Below, piece by piece: positions 47,777 to 57,090 of a stretch of DNA of 64,000 nt. How positions within the stretch are numbered: the first letter of the stretch is position 1; the number at the start of each line of letters is the position of its first letter. The DNA is taken from the NCBI RefSeq assembly GCF_012848475.1, contig NZ_CP051666.1:767501-831500 (forward strand). Direction: 5' to 3'. The notes under the pieces are model-generated. The model did no database searches. It was not told the origin of the DNA and saw only the letters and a program-made list of their open reading frames with translations. Both the position numbers and the translations under genes were made by a program. Source of the DNA: Marinobacterium sp. LSUCC0821. Its GTDB lineage: Bacteria > Pseudomonadota > Gammaproteobacteria > Pseudomonadales > Balneatricaceae.

Positions 47777-48802
47777 ATGATGAAAGTAAGGAAGAGCGTT
47801 TTAGCAATCTCTCTATTGGCTATATCTATGTTTAAGGCGGGCATCGTAAATGCTGATGTTAATGTCTACTCGTCGCGAACCGAAGCCCTAATCAAACCTC
47901 TACTTGATCGCTTTTCAGCAGAGACAGGTGTTGCGGTAAATCTACTGACTGGCAAGGATGACGCACTGCTAACGCGCCTGCAGATGGAGGGACCAGCCTC
48001 CCCTGCTGATCTATTCATTACTTCCGATGTAGCCCGTTTATACCGCGCCAAAACAGCAGGCATCACAGAGGCTGTTGAGTCAGATGTTCTTAACACGGCA
48101 ATAGCGAGCCAGTGGCGCGATGCAGATAACCACTGGTTTGGTCTAACAAGTCGCGCTCGCCCTATCATCTATGCAAAAGATAGAGTTAAGAGTGCGGAAC
48201 TGGATCGTTATGAGGATCTTGCAGACCCTAAATGGAAAGGTCGCATCTGTATTCGCTCATCGAGTAACGTCTACAACCAGTCACTCGTCTCATCTGCACT
48301 TATAGCCAACGGCGAAGGGGCAACTCTAAAGTGGTTGAACGGTTTAGTCGCCAACTTCAGTCGCCCACCTGCTGGTGGTGATACAGACCAGCTAAAGGCT
48401 GTTGCAGCAGGACAGTGTGACTTAACTCTCGCAAACACTTACTATTTAGCGCGTTTAGCAGCGTCTGACAAAGCTGAAGATAGAGCGGTTGCAGCAAAGC
48501 TCTCAGTCTTTTGGCCAAATCAGAGCGATCGTGGTGCCCACTTTAATATCAGCGGAATTGCGTTAACTAAAAGTGCAAAAAACCAAGCTGATGCTGTTAA
48601 ATTAATGGAGTATTTGGTCTCTGATGCAGCTCAACGCTGGTACGCAGAAGTGAATAATGAGTACCCGATCGTCGCTAACGTAGAGGCGTCAGAGCAGTTA
48701 AAATCCTTCGGTTCAGCCAAAGCCGATAGTGTCTCTTTATACAAACTGGGTGAGCTAAACGGCAATTCACTGCGTTTAATGGACCGAGCTGGCTGGAAGT
48801 AA
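47777..48802 (+). CDS. fbpA: Ferric iron ABC transporter, periplasmic binding protein
   Basis: Periplasmic Fe(III)-binding protein of the FbpA/FutA/AfuA type, which captures ferric iron and gives it to the permease. The 341-residue product has a signal peptide (about 1-27, cleavage after VNA), the mature start DVNVYSSRTEALIKPLL, and the tandem tyrosines in TYYLARLA that bind iron. Start at the ATG at 47777 with AAGG upstream. Two Fur boxes precede it. The permease and ATPase follow in the same operon. Confidence 0.93.
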   Translation: MMKVRKSVLAISLLAISMFKAGIVNADVNVYSSRTEALIKPLLDRFSAETGVAVNLLTGKDDALLTRLQMEGPASPADLFITSDVARLYRAKTAGITEAVESDVLNTAIASQWRDADNHWFGLTSRARPIIYAKDRVKSAELDRYEDLADPKWKGRICIRSSSNVYNQSLVSSALIANGEGATLKWLNGLVANFSRPPAGGDTDQLKAVAAGQCDLTLANTYYLARLAASDKAEDRAVAAKLSVFWPNQSDRGAHFNISGIALTKSAKNQADAVKLMEYLVSDAAQRWYAEVNNEYPIVANVEASEQLKSFGSAKADSVSLYKLGELNGNSLRLMDRAGWK

Positions 48803-48814
48803 TAACGCCTTAAC

Positions 48815-50437
48815 ATGAATCACACCTCAACACTTAAATTGACAGCACTTCTTATTGGAGTGCTATTAGGCCTGCCCATTCTATCTGTGATTGGGCAGTC
48901 GCTATTTGCAGGTGTTGAATCGATTAGCCACCTCTGGAATACCGTCTTATCTGAATATATAAGCAACTCCCTCATGTTGATGCTAGGCGTGGCAGTTGGC
49001 ACCTTATTAATTGGTGTACCAACAGCTTGGCTAACCACAATGTGCAAGTTCCCTGGTAGAGATTGGTTAAACTGGGCGCTCCTTCTCCCCCTCGCTATGC
49101 CTGCCTACGTTATCGCTTACACCTATACAGGTATTCTCGATTATGCAGGGCCTATTCAGTCGACACTTAGAGAGCTGACCGGCTGGGGCTATGGCGACTA
49201 CCATTTCTGGGATGTACGCTCACTGAGCGGTGCAATTCTGATGCTGATTTTGGTGCTCTATCCCTATGTCTATCTCACTGCTCGCGCTGCCTTTTTCGAG
49301 CAATCGTCACTCTCGATGGAAGTGGCCAAGAGTCTGGGCTACTCCACACCTAAAACGTGGTTTAAGGTTGCCCTGCCTCTCGCCCGTCCAGCAATTATCG
49401 CAGGTGTCACCTTGGCTCTCATGGAGACCCTAGCAGACTACGGGACTGTTCAGTACTTCGGCGTTTCTACCTTCTCAACCGGTATATTTCGCACCTTTTA
49501 TGGTTTAGGAGATCCCGCATCTGCTGCGCTGCTGGCGACTGGTTTATTGACCTTCGTTGCTGCACTCATTTTTGTAGAGCGATATTCAAGAAGAGGTATC
49601 GCTTATCATCAATCTAAAAGCACTCCTAGGGTGCGCCAGTTAATTGAGCTTCGAGGATTCCACGCTCTTATGGCGACACTGGCATGTGCTCTTCCCTTCC
49701 TATTGGGTTTTATGCTCCCTGCCCTGCAACTGCTCTTCTGGTCACTATTTGAGGCGGAGCTGGATTGGCCACAGTTTATAAATCTTGCTTGGAATACATT
49801 CTATTTAGCGGCACTTGCAGCGTTAATTGCGGTTATTTTGGCATTCACTCTCGCTTACGCACAGCGCTTTGAAAAACAGAGAGTCCTAAAGCTAATAGGC
49901 CAATTTGCCGGTTTGGGTTATGCCCTGCCAGGCACCATCATTGCGATAGGTGTACTTACTCCATTGATCTGGTTTGACCATCAACTTATCAAGCTATTCA
50001 ACTGGTTCGGCATAGCTAATATAGGCTTGCTCTTAAGTGGCACTATTGTCGCTTTGCTGATCGCTTATGCCGTTCGTTTTCTAGCAGTAGCACTTGGCAC
50101 CGTGCAAGCTGGACTCAATCAGATTTCGCCATCAATAGACTATGCTGCCAAAAGTCTTGGGCGTTCTACCTGGACCACTCTGCGCTTAATCCATGCACCC
50201 ATCATGAGAAGCAGCCTATTCACTGCTCTGTTGATTGTCTTTGTTGATGTTCTTAAAGAGTTACCGGCAACCCTCATGTTGCGCCCTTTTGACTTTAACA
50301 CCCTCGCCATCAGAGCCTACGAACTTGCTACTGATGAACAGCTAATTGCAGCAGCGCCACCCTCACTATTGATCGTTGTGGTGGGTTTAATTCCCGTTCT
50401 TCTGATTAACCGTGCGATTACACGAAGCGCCTCATAA
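48815..50437 (+). CDS. fbpB: Ferric iron ABC transporter, permease
   Basis: Inner-membrane permease of 540 residues made of two fused transmembrane halves, each with a binding-protein-dependent transport motif: EVAKSLGYSTPKTWFKVALPLARPAI (read in parts, near 170-195) and the second in AAKSLGRSTWTTLRLIHAPI near 450. The EAA-type loops contact the ATPase. The length matches FbpB/FutB permeases. It begins 12 bases after the binding protein and ends 13 bases before the ATPase. Confidence 0.93.
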   Translation: MNHTSTLKLTALLIGVLLGLPILSVIGQSLFAGVESISHLWNTVLSEYISNSLMLMLGVAVGTLLIGVPTAWLTTMCKFPGRDWLNWALLLPLAMPAYVIAYTYTGILDYAGPIQSTLRELTGWGYGDYHFWDVRSLSGAILMLILVLYPYVYLTARAAFFEQSSLSMEVAKSLGYSTPKTWFKVALPLARPAIIAGVTLALMETLADYGTVQYFGVSTFSTGIFRTFYGLGDPASAALLATGLLTFVAALIFVERYSRRGIAYHQSKSTPRVRQLIELRGFHALMATLACALPFLLGFMLPALQLLFWSLFEAELDWPQFINLAWNTFYLAALAALIAVILAFTLAYAQRFEKQRVLKLIGQFAGLGYALPGTIIAIGVLTPLIWFDHQLIKLFNWFGIANIGLLLSGTIVALLIAYAVRFLAVALGTVQAGLNQISPSIDYAAKSLGRSTWTTLRLIHAPIMRSSLFTALLIVFVDVLKELPATLMLRPFDFNTLAIRAYELATDEQLIAAAPPSLLIVVVGLIPVLLINRAITRSAS

Positions 50438-50450
50438 CAAGAGAGTAGAG

Positions 50451-51488
50451 ATGAAAAGCAGCGAATCCTTCAACCTAGATATTCACGGACTCAGCGTAGA
50501 TTACGATGATCGTGCCGTGTTTAAGGCGCTAGATCTTCAGGTTGGTAGCGATGAATTGCTCTGCCTTCTTGGTCCAAGTGGCTGTGGAAAATCGACGTTA
50601 TTGCGAGCCATAGCGGGATTCCAACCGATCGCCAGTGGTGCGATTAAACTGCGCGATAGAGTGCTTGTGAATGAGAAGGTTTCTGTCCCCGCCGAGCAGC
50701 GTCATATCGGAATGATGTTTCAAGACATCGCACTCTTTCCGCATCTTAATGTTGTAGAAAACCTTGAGTTTGGTCTCTTCAACCTTTCAACTTCTGAAAG
50801 GTCTCATCGCGTCAATGAACTCATCAAACGTGTCGGATTAAGTGGCTTAGAGCAGCGTTACCCACACCAACTCTCGGGTGGGCAGCAGCAGCGCGTAGCG
50901 CTCGCTAGAGCGATTGCACCTAAACCGTCGATTCTATTACTGGATGAGCCCTTTTCGGGATTAGATGCCAGTTTACGAGAAGAGCTGGTACCTGAAATTG
51001 CGCAACTACTGAAACGAGAGGGTATCGGTGCGATCCTTGTGACACATGATCAGACCGAAGCGTTCAGCTTTGCTGACAAAATCGCAGTGATGCATAAGGG
51101 CGCACTTGTTCAGGTAGCCGCGCCTTATGAGATATACCACCAACCTAAAACCAAATTCGTTGCCAAATTTACCGGTGGCGGCTCACTTTTAGAGCTCGAT
51201 AAGTCGAACACAATGCATGCAAAACTGGTATCAGGTGTTATCTCCACATCTCAGTTTGAAACTTCATCTACCCTCTTTATACGACCAGAAGAGATAGTGA
51301 TTGATTCAGAGAGTGAAGTGAAAGGTGTTATCACGCAACGACGATTCCAAGGCTCTCACACTCTCTATGAGATTCAACTTGATGATGAGCAAACACTCTT
51401 ATCGCTGTCACTTGATTGCCACAATTTGGCTGTTACAGACACCGTCGGAGTTCGTTATAAATCAGCGTACCCAGTACTTTTTAACTAG
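50451..51488 (+). CDS. fbpC: Ferric iron ABC transporter, ATP-binding protein
   Basis: ATPase of the iron importer. The 345-residue product has Walker A GPSGCGKST at 41-49, the ABC signature LSGGQQQR near 140, Walker B ILLLDEPFSGLD and the switch His in VTHDQTEAF. The C-terminal about 100 residues (TFIRPEEIV region) form a TOBE-like regulatory domain. I use the ATG at 50451 with GAGAG upstream; an earlier frame start overlaps the permease. Last gene of the operon. Confidence 0.93.
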   Translation: MKSSESFNLDIHGLSVDYDDRAVFKALDLQVGSDELLCLLGPSGCGKSTLLRAIAGFQPIASGAIKLRDRVLVNEKVSVPAEQRHIGMMFQDIALFPHLNVVENLEFGLFNLSTSERSHRVNELIKRVGLSGLEQRYPHQLSGGQQQRVALARAIAPKPSILLLDEPFSGLDASLREELVPEIAQLLKREGIGAILVTHDQTEAFSFADKIAVMHKGALVQVAAPYEIYHQPKTKFVAKFTGGGSLLELDKSNTMHAKLVSGVISTSQFETSSTLFIRPEEIVIDSESEVKGVITQRRFQGSHTLYEIQLDDEQTLLSLSLDCHNLAVTDTVGVRYKSAYPVLFN

Positions 51489-51511
51489 AGCTAGTTCCTG
51501 TACAGAGCCCC

Positions 51512-52012
51512 TTAACTCCAAAGCTCGCCATATCGCTCTTTATGGGCTAGATAGAGGCGCACTTCAAACTCCAGTTGATGGTAGTCAGGCTCCATATAGT
51601 TACAGAGTTTATAGAAGGCTTTGTCGTGAGATTTCTCTCGCAGATGGGATAACTCGTGGACCACAATCATTCTAAGAAAGGGTTCGGGGACGGCACGAAA
51701 TAGAGAGCTTATCTTGATCTCATTCTTCGCTTTTAGCTTATTCCCCTGCACCCGTGAGACAAACTTGTGTAAGCCGAGCGCGTTATCGATCACATGAATC
51801 TTGTCGTCATAGCACACTTTAGAGATAGGGTTTGAGCTCTTCATGTACTGGTTTTTGAGCGCTTGGGTAAAGTCATACAGCGCACGCTCAGAGGCGAAGG
51901 AGTGCCGTGTTGGATAACGGCCTAACAACCAAGTACCGACCTTATTAGCATCCAACATCGCTTCCGCTTGCTGCACGGTCTCTGGGTTGTAACCTTTTAA
52001 ATACCTAGACAC
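51512..52012 (-). CDS. ygjP: YgjP-like zinc metallopeptidase domain protein
   Basis: A 166-residue protein with the DUF45/M48-like zinc site VVHELSHLREKSHDKAFY (His-Glu-x-x-His plus a downstream His) and ALGLHKFVSRVQGNKLKAK, both strongly like E. coli YgjP. Function of the family is not settled. I chose GTG at 52012 because GAGGGA is 6 bases upstream and the product then begins like YgjP (SRYLKGYNPE); a longer frame would overlap the EAL gene. Same strand as the EAL gene, 67 bases after it. Confidence 0.87.
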   Translation of the reverse strand: MSRYLKGYNPETVQQAEAMLDANKVGTWLLGRYPTRHSFASERALYDFTQALKNQYMKSSNPISKVCYDDKIHVIDNALGLHKFVSRVQGNKLKAKNEIKISSLFRAVPEPFLRMIVVHELSHLREKSHDKAFYKLCNYMEPDYHQLEFEVRLYLAHKERYGELWS

Positions 52013-52079
52013 ATTGCTTCCCTCAACTATCCGTTCAATTCTAAACAGGAGGGGAAATAACTCAACAGCTTGTTCGTGG

Positions 52080-54338
52080 TTAGTTTTGATTCTCGCGCAT
52101 CCAAACCAATAACTTATCGAAAGGCATCGGTTTAGCACAGTAGTAGCCCTGTATCAGGTGACAGCCTAGATCCCTTACAACCTCAGCTTGCTCTTTGGTC
52201 TCTACACCCTCTGCAATCACTTTAAGACCTAGGGCTTTAGACATATCCACAATCCCCTTCACAACACGACGAGTACTCTCGCTTACAGCCAGATCATCAA
52301 TGAAGGATTTATCAAATTTGAGTAGATCAAAAGAGATCGATTTTAAATAAGCAAAGGATGAGTAACCGGTACCAAAGTCATCCATACTCAGTTTCACACC
52401 AAGATCATGCAATTTAGCAAACTGCTCGTTAATACCGATCACATTGGAGACACGCATCGATTCAGTCACCTCAACCTCAAGGAAGTGCCCCTGTAAATGA
52501 TGCTTGGATAGAGTGGATTCTATTCGTTGCGAAATATCTTCTAACTGAAGCTGTTTAGGCGATATATTGATCGCCATCGAGAAGTCATCGAACCCCTCGT
52601 CAACGAGTTGCTTGGCTGCCTTACACCCCTGATCAATAACCCAGCCGCCAAGCAACACAATAAAATCTGTCGCCTCTGCTAAAGGGATGAAGCGATTGGG
52701 TCCAAGTAGCCCCTCCTCAGGATGATGCCACCTAATCAGCGCTTCAATCCCCTTACATTGACCTGTAACGGCATCGACCTGAGGCTGGTAGAAGAGCTCA
52801 AACTGATGTTTACGTAGCGCTTCATGCATGCCCGCTATTAACGCAATCTGCTTTTGTGCCTGCTGATTATATTCAGGATTAAAGTAAGCCCAGTTATGCT
52901 GGTCACTAGACTTCGCTTCACTCAATGCCACAAAGGCTTTATTCAAAAGTGCTTCAGCATCTCTGTCCTGCTGATTTGAGAATACGATACCAAATTTAGG
53001 CGTTAGGTATATTTGATGGCCTTCAAGCTCAATTGCAGCATTGAATTTACTCTCTATTGCGACCTTCAACTGCCATACACGATCATCAGATTGACCATCC
53101 ACAAGCAACAAAAATTGGCAGGCGGTAATACGTGCAAGCACCTCATATGATTTAAGCAGAGGGGTTAAACGCTTTACTGTCTCTAGAATCAACTCATCAC
53201 CCGCTAAATATCCTAGGCTAGAGTTTGTTGTAGATAGGCCATTGAAATGCACTATAACAAGGCTAAGTTGGTGATTTTGCGCCAATCGATTACCTACTGA
53301 ATCGATCATACTCATCTTATTTGGCAGTGTTGTTAACGCATCGGTATTGGCCAACTTAACCAGCTTCTGCTCATAGGATTTAGTTTCACTTACATCGTTG
53401 ATAACGACAGAGTGAAATGTCTTATCGCCTTCACGCCACTCACCAAGCGAGAGTTCAATATTTAGCGATTCACCGGCACGATTTTTGGCTATAAATGGAA
53501 TCGAGGTACCGGAACCATAGTTGGCCAGAGCATGTTGACTTGAGGCTAAAGAGGAATTTTGAAAGTCCGGTAACTGTGGCGGCATAATCAAGGCATAGAG
53601 AGATTGACCAATCACCTCATCGCTTGAGTAGCCAAACATCGCTTCTGCACCTGCATTCCAGCGCAAGATCTTACCTTCGTTATCGATAGCGACTAGCGCT
53701 TGACTCAATGCAGACTGCACAAAGGCTTGGGTACGCGCTTCGGATAGCGCTAGCGAGTTAGCTTTATCAAGAGCATCCATCATAAAACGACGCGTAAGAT
53801 TGCTTAGTCGGTGAACCATGATCCCAATGAGCAGGGTCATAGCTAGGGTTGCAGCAATAACCAGACTCCAAGCTGCACCTGAGTGGCTATAGCTATCATC
53901 CACCGACATCACGTGACCATCGCCGAGATGGAAATTCGCAATGAATCCCAATAGCGCCAGAGTGACAATTCCTAGTAGTAAAGCAGCCTGCGGACCAATT
54001 AGGGAGACAGTAGCTGTTAGTGCAACCAGAATAAACGCGTGGCCTCCAGTTAAAAGCCCAAGCGCTAAAAAGCCATTGAGTCCAATAAACAGCAGTAGCA
54101 AAACCGCAAACCAAGCTTTAAAAAGATAGGGAAAGCGTTTTTTAAAAAAAGTGATCGTAACAAGTGAAATAACAGAGAGAACATGCACTGTCATAATCGG
54201 CTGCCATCCGATTTGATTTGCGCGGTAGAGAGAGACCATCAGCAGCAAAACGCCAATGATTGAGAGCACCATAAAGAACTGGTTTACCATCTGGTTTCGC
54301 ACAGCAATCTCTTGCTCGGTCAACTGAAGTCTAAACAT
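52080..54338 (-). CDS. Membrane GGDEF/EAL protein, probable c-di-GMP phosphodiesterase
   Basis: A 752-residue c-di-GMP signalling protein. An N-terminal membrane module of about six helices (to about 190) is followed by a PAS domain, a GGDEF domain and an EAL domain. The GGDEF signature is degenerate: residues 405-409 read TACQF, so cyclase activity is very unlikely. The EAL domain has Glu532 (EALIRW), DDFGTGYSSF and EGVET intact, so it is likely an active phosphodiesterase. The ATG at 54338 is used, with GGAAA upstream. It is divergent from the yejK-like gene. The signal is unknown. Confidence 0.92.
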   Translation of the reverse strand: MFRLQLTEQEIAVRNQMVNQFFMVLSIIGVLLLMVSLYRANQIGWQPIMTVHVLSVISLVTITFFKKRFPYLFKAWFAVLLLLFIGLNGFLALGLLTGGHAFILVALTATVSLIGPQAALLLGIVTLALLGFIANFHLGDGHVMSVDDSYSHSGAAWSLVIAATLAMTLLIGIMVHRLSNLTRRFMMDALDKANSLALSEARTQAFVQSALSQALVAIDNEGKILRWNAGAEAMFGYSSDEVIGQSLYALIMPPQLPDFQNSSLASSQHALANYGSGTSIPFIAKNRAGESLNIELSLGEWREGDKTFHSVVINDVSETKSYEQKLVKLANTDALTTLPNKMSMIDSVGNRLAQNHQLSLVIVHFNGLSTTNSSLGYLAGDELILETVKRLTPLLKSYEVLARITACQFLLLVDGQSDDRVWQLKVAIESKFNAAIELEGHQIYLTPKFGIVFSNQQDRDAEALLNKAFVALSEAKSSDQHNWAYFNPEYNQQAQKQIALIAGMHEALRKHQFELFYQPQVDAVTGQCKGIEALIRWHHPEEGLLGPNRFIPLAEATDFIVLLGGWVIDQGCKAAKQLVDEGFDDFSMAINISPKQLQLEDISQRIESTLSKHHLQGHFLEVEVTESMRVSNVIGINEQFAKLHDLGVKLSMDDFGTGYSSFAYLKSISFDLLKFDKSFIDDLAVSESTRRVVKGIVDMSKALGLKVIAEGVETKEQAEVVRDLGCHLIQGYYCAKPMPFDKLLVWMRENQN

Positions 54339-54466
54339 GGCAGTTTCCAATTGTTGATATATTCAATGTAGACCTCATTTCCAGAAGTGCAAATGTTCTA
54401 AATCAATAGGAAAGCGATAAGATTGTTGCTACCTTTACCGATCAAATTTTTTGAAGTGCCTTTGTC

Positions 54467-55447
54467 ATGTCCAATATTCAAGCAATTGCTCACCGCCTTA
54501 CCCGCTGTGTAGGCGAACAATCGTTTAGCCTTAGCGAAACAGTGTTCACCGAAGCTGAACTAAACCGTGCCCTACTCTCAGAACTTAAAGGGGTGTTCAA
54601 TCGCCGCGCTAGCAAACGCTATGGTCGTTTTGCTGATGAAGGAACAGCATTTAAAGGGCTCGTTTTAAACTTTCTAGATAGTGCTATCGATTTCAAATCG
54701 TTTAGCAGCAAGGTACTCGAACAGCTCGCTATGATGATTGAGCATGAAGATATCGAGACCGATGGCCACTGGGTATTCCTACTTGAGGAGATGGAGGGGC
54801 GTCGCTACCTATGGGTCGCATCTCTGCTGCAACGTGATGGTTTGGCGTTGAATAGCGATAATAACTTGCTGGCGAGTGGTTACATCGACTTTGCTAAGAG
54901 CGGTATCTGCTTCCGTATTGAACTTGATGATCTGCAGCTACCCGATCAGCAGCGTTTTATTACCCTCTCGTTTGGCTTCGGTGATCGTGCCTTACAAGGT
55001 GCCATGATGAGCTTTGTCGGGTTTATGGATACTGTGGATACCACCGCTGATACCGAACGCTTTATGGAGGCAGTAAAGCAGTACAGCGCTTCCATGCCAG
55101 AGGAGAACTCAAAGCGTTTTCAAAAAGAGGCTGCTGAGTTCTGTATTGAGCAATCAAGCCAAGGCGAGTCTGTCAGTTACAAGGATCTAGCGGACTCTGT
55201 TGATTCGGTAGCCAGCGTTCGATTTGACCGCTACGTCGCCGAAGAGGCACCCGAACTCAAGGACAACTTCATCCCTGATCGCAGCGCCCTTAAAAAGTAC
55301 ATCCGCTACACAGGCAGAACACGCGATGTATCCGTAAGCTTCAGCAATGAATCACTGGGGCGCGAGATCTCATTTGACCCAGAGAACAACACCCTGACCC
55401 TCAAAGAGCTCCCCGCTTCTCTAATCAAACAGTTGAAGGGCGAATAG
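54467..55447 (+). CDS. yejK: Nucleoid-associated protein YejK/NdpA
   Basis: A 326-residue nucleoid-associated protein of the NdpA family, localised to the nucleoid in E. coli. It has the typical LTRCVGEQSFSLSE start region, the RRASKRYGRFAD segment near 45, the HWVFLLEEMEGRRYLWVASLL central part, and the end KELPASLIKQL. Role on DNA is not well known. It is divergent from the EAL gene and followed by one REP-like element. Confidence 0.9.
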   Translation: MSNIQAIAHRLTRCVGEQSFSLSETVFTEAELNRALLSELKGVFNRRASKRYGRFADEGTAFKGLVLNFLDSAIDFKSFSSKVLEQLAMMIEHEDIETDGHWVFLLEEMEGRRYLWVASLLQRDGLALNSDNNLLASGYIDFAKSGICFRIELDDLQLPDQQRFITLSFGFGDRALQGAMMSFVGFMDTVDTTADTERFMEAVKQYSASMPEENSKRFQKEAAEFCIEQSSQGESVSYKDLADSVDSVASVRFDRYVAEEAPELKDNFIPDRSALKKYIRYTGRTRDVSVSFSNESLGREISFDPENNTLTLKELPASLIKQLKGE

Positions 55448-55473
55448 GTCAATTTATCTTGGTTTATTGCACC

Positions 55474-55508
55474 GTAGGAGCGCATTCACACGAAGCGTGA
55501 AGCCGCGA
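55474..55508 (+). repeat. Single REP-like element after yejK
   Basis: A forward copy, GTAGGAGCGCATTCACACGA then AGCGTGAAGCCGCGA, followed by AAAAAACTGACGGGATC, the same tail as after the long repeats A and B. It lies between the convergent yejK and cytochrome genes, the only unpaired copy in the window. Confidence 0.82.
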
Positions 55509-55522
55509 AAAAACTGACGGGA

Positions 55523-55978
55523 TCAATCCTTATATTTTCTATGACAATCCGCGCAATCCTGACGCAACGCATCAACGATTGGGCGCAGGGTTGCCAGATC
55601 TTGCGGGGTATTGTTTACCAACTCCTCTGTTCGATTAACAAAGGCACTCATCAGCTCATTAAAGTTTGAATTGTCCGCCCAGATTTCCGGTGAAGCATCG
55701 CCATAGGGTGCAACCGATTTGAATAACGGTGCTATGGCTTTGGCCGCATCGTTTAATTTAACAACGGACGTATCGATAATAGCCTGTTGATAGGGATCAT
55801 CACCTTTTGCGATATCACTGATAGGACCAAAGGCGCGGCGCATCTCTTTAAATGCAGCAACACGCTCACCATGCCAGGTGCGGAAGGTTTTGCCATCTAC
55901 CGCTTTAGTGAAATCGTAATAGAGCCAGCCACCCAACGCGATAACTACAACCAAGCCTACTCCAATTGTCTGTTTCAT
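55523..55978 (-). CDS. Cytochrome c556/c'-like protein
   Basis: A 151-residue c-type cytochrome exported by an N-terminal signal/anchor (about 5-20, GVGLVVVIALGGWLYY). Heme binds at the C-terminal CADCH (Cys142, Cys145, His146), the usual site in the four-helix cytochrome c' fold. Family members bind NO or carry electrons; role here unknown. It stands alone. The gene reads away from grxB across a gap with a Fur box and small RNA candidate. Confidence 0.88.
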   Translation of the reverse strand: MKQTIGVGLVVVIALGGWLYYDFTKAVDGKTFRTWHGERVAAFKEMRRAFGPISDIAKGDDPYQQAIIDTSVVKLNDAAKAIAPLFKSVAPYGDASPEIWADNSNFNELMSAFVNRTEELVNNTPQDLATLRPIVDALRQDCADCHRKYKD

Positions 55979-56103
55979 AATCTTCTTCCAGAATTAATCA
56001 CACTCCGATTCTATATAAAGATTCTGAACAGAGTCTTTAAACACTGTAAATAAGGGTCACAGGGGCGAAGAGCTCAATCACACTTTTTTTTCAAAACGGT
56101 TCG

Positions 56104-56122
56104 CATAATGCGAATCATTTTG
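56104..56122 (+). promoter_or_regulatory. Fur box of the small RNA candidate
   Basis: Fourteen of nineteen positions match the Fur consensus, and AATGCGAATCATT is identical to the core of the iron-importer boxes. It overlaps a promoter-like pair: TTCGCA at 56100-56105 and GATAAT at 56122-56127, 16 bases apart. Confidence 0.72.
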
Positions 56123-56133
56123 ATAATCAGAAA

Positions 56134-56275
56134 GAAATCAACAGAACTAATTTAGATAAGCATAAAATCAAAAGCATGAAGTAAGGTTCATGTCAGGTTG
56201 TTGGGCTAATCTGAAACCAGCTGTTGTAAACACCCCTTATTGAGGGGGCAAATCATCGCCCCCTTCTTTTTCTTC
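56134..56275 (+). ncRNA. Candidate Fur-regulated small RNA
   Basis: A promoter overlapped by a Fur box is followed by about 140 bases with no credible gene and a strong intrinsic terminator, the layout of RyhB and PrrF iron-sparing RNAs. Both flanking genes are on the minus strand, and no plus-strand gene lies within 800 bases, so a leader role is unlikely. A 17-codon frame (56190-56243) exists, with AAGG only 3 bases before its ATG, probably by chance. Sequence similarity to known RNAs was not recognised, so the call rests on layout. Confidence 0.55.
56243..56275 (+). terminator. Terminator on the plus strand between cytochrome and grxB
   Basis: AGGGGGC (56243-56249) pairs with GCCCCCT (56258-56264), 8-base loop, then TCTTTTTCTTC. 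The T-rich tail is on the plus strand only, so it does not serve grxB. It implies a plus-strand transcript ending here. Confidence 0.8.
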
Positions 56276-56281
56276 TCGCCG

Positions 56282-56932
56282 TCAAATTGCTCTATCGAAA
56301 TAGGTATGAGTACCGGTTACCTTAGCAACCTCCTCAACATAAGCACGCACATGCGGTGGGAACTTAAGCCCTTTCACCATCGATAGATTTCTCAAGGTTG
56401 GATAGATAAGTACATCGTCCCAACTAATCTGATCACCCTGCTCACTTGGTAATTTAAGTTGAGGCAATTGATTGAAGGCGGCCTCAATCACTGCAATATG
56501 TTCAGCTGTTTCTGAGAGCGCTTGGGTAAACGATTTCTCGATAACAGCCTCTTTATTCTTGGTATAAAACTCGACTGCAGATTCAGTAGCAAACTCAGGT
56601 AAACCCAGCGCGATACTTCTAGGAAATAGAAGATTGAGCGCTGTCATCATCACACCACCAAGGATACTGGTGTATGGCTCGGCATTACCCCCAGCTAGTA
56701 CCACCTTGTCCGATGCACCGATTTCATCCAAACGCTTGGCGATATCAAGGCTCTCCCCCATCGCCTGACCATCCTGTTCAAGGATAGGCACCATCTTTGT
56801 ACCGATCAGATCGATACAGGTCTGGTTGTCGTCATTGAGTAGATAAACCGGTTCAAAGCTCACCTCTTTGTAGTGGGCCATCATGTCGGCACGGACACAA
56901 AATGGGCAGTGGTCGTATTGATAAAGTTTCAT
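56282..56932 (-). CDS. grxB: Glutaredoxin 2 (GrxB)
   Basis: A 216-residue GST-like glutaredoxin that reduces protein disulfides with glutathione. The thioredoxin-fold N-terminus has the active-site Cys9-Pro-Phe-Cys12, in place of the CPYC of E. coli Grx2, then KMVPILEQDGQAMGES as glutathione-binding segment. The C-terminal domain is all-helical (about 85-216). It stands alone. The start MKLYQYDHCPFC is typical. Confidence 0.92.
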   Translation of the reverse strand: MKLYQYDHCPFCVRADMMAHYKEVSFEPVYLLNDDNQTCIDLIGTKMVPILEQDGQAMGESLDIAKRLDEIGASDKVVLAGGNAEPYTSILGGVMMTALNLLFPRSIALGLPEFATESAVEFYTKNKEAVIEKSFTQALSETAEHIAVIEAAFNQLPQLKLPSEQGDQISWDDVLIYPTLRNLSMVKGLKFPPHVRAYVEEVAKVTGTHTYFDRAI

Positions 56933-57090
56933 AACGATTTCCTAAAAGATCCATAAAAATTAATGACCCCATTAGAGCACAGTTCATTTGAATTTAAAGA
57001 GTTTGCTGTCACCATCTGAAATTCACTTGATCTTTGTTAGGTTATTTCGCTCAATAGCCTATCTCCATCGATTTAAACTAACGAGGCCGC

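Noticed and set aside
56190-56243. 17-codon leader or RiPP-like peptide in the small RNA candidate
   Set aside because: Ribosome site spacing is only 3 bases, there is no downstream gene on that strand, and no modifying enzyme is nearby.
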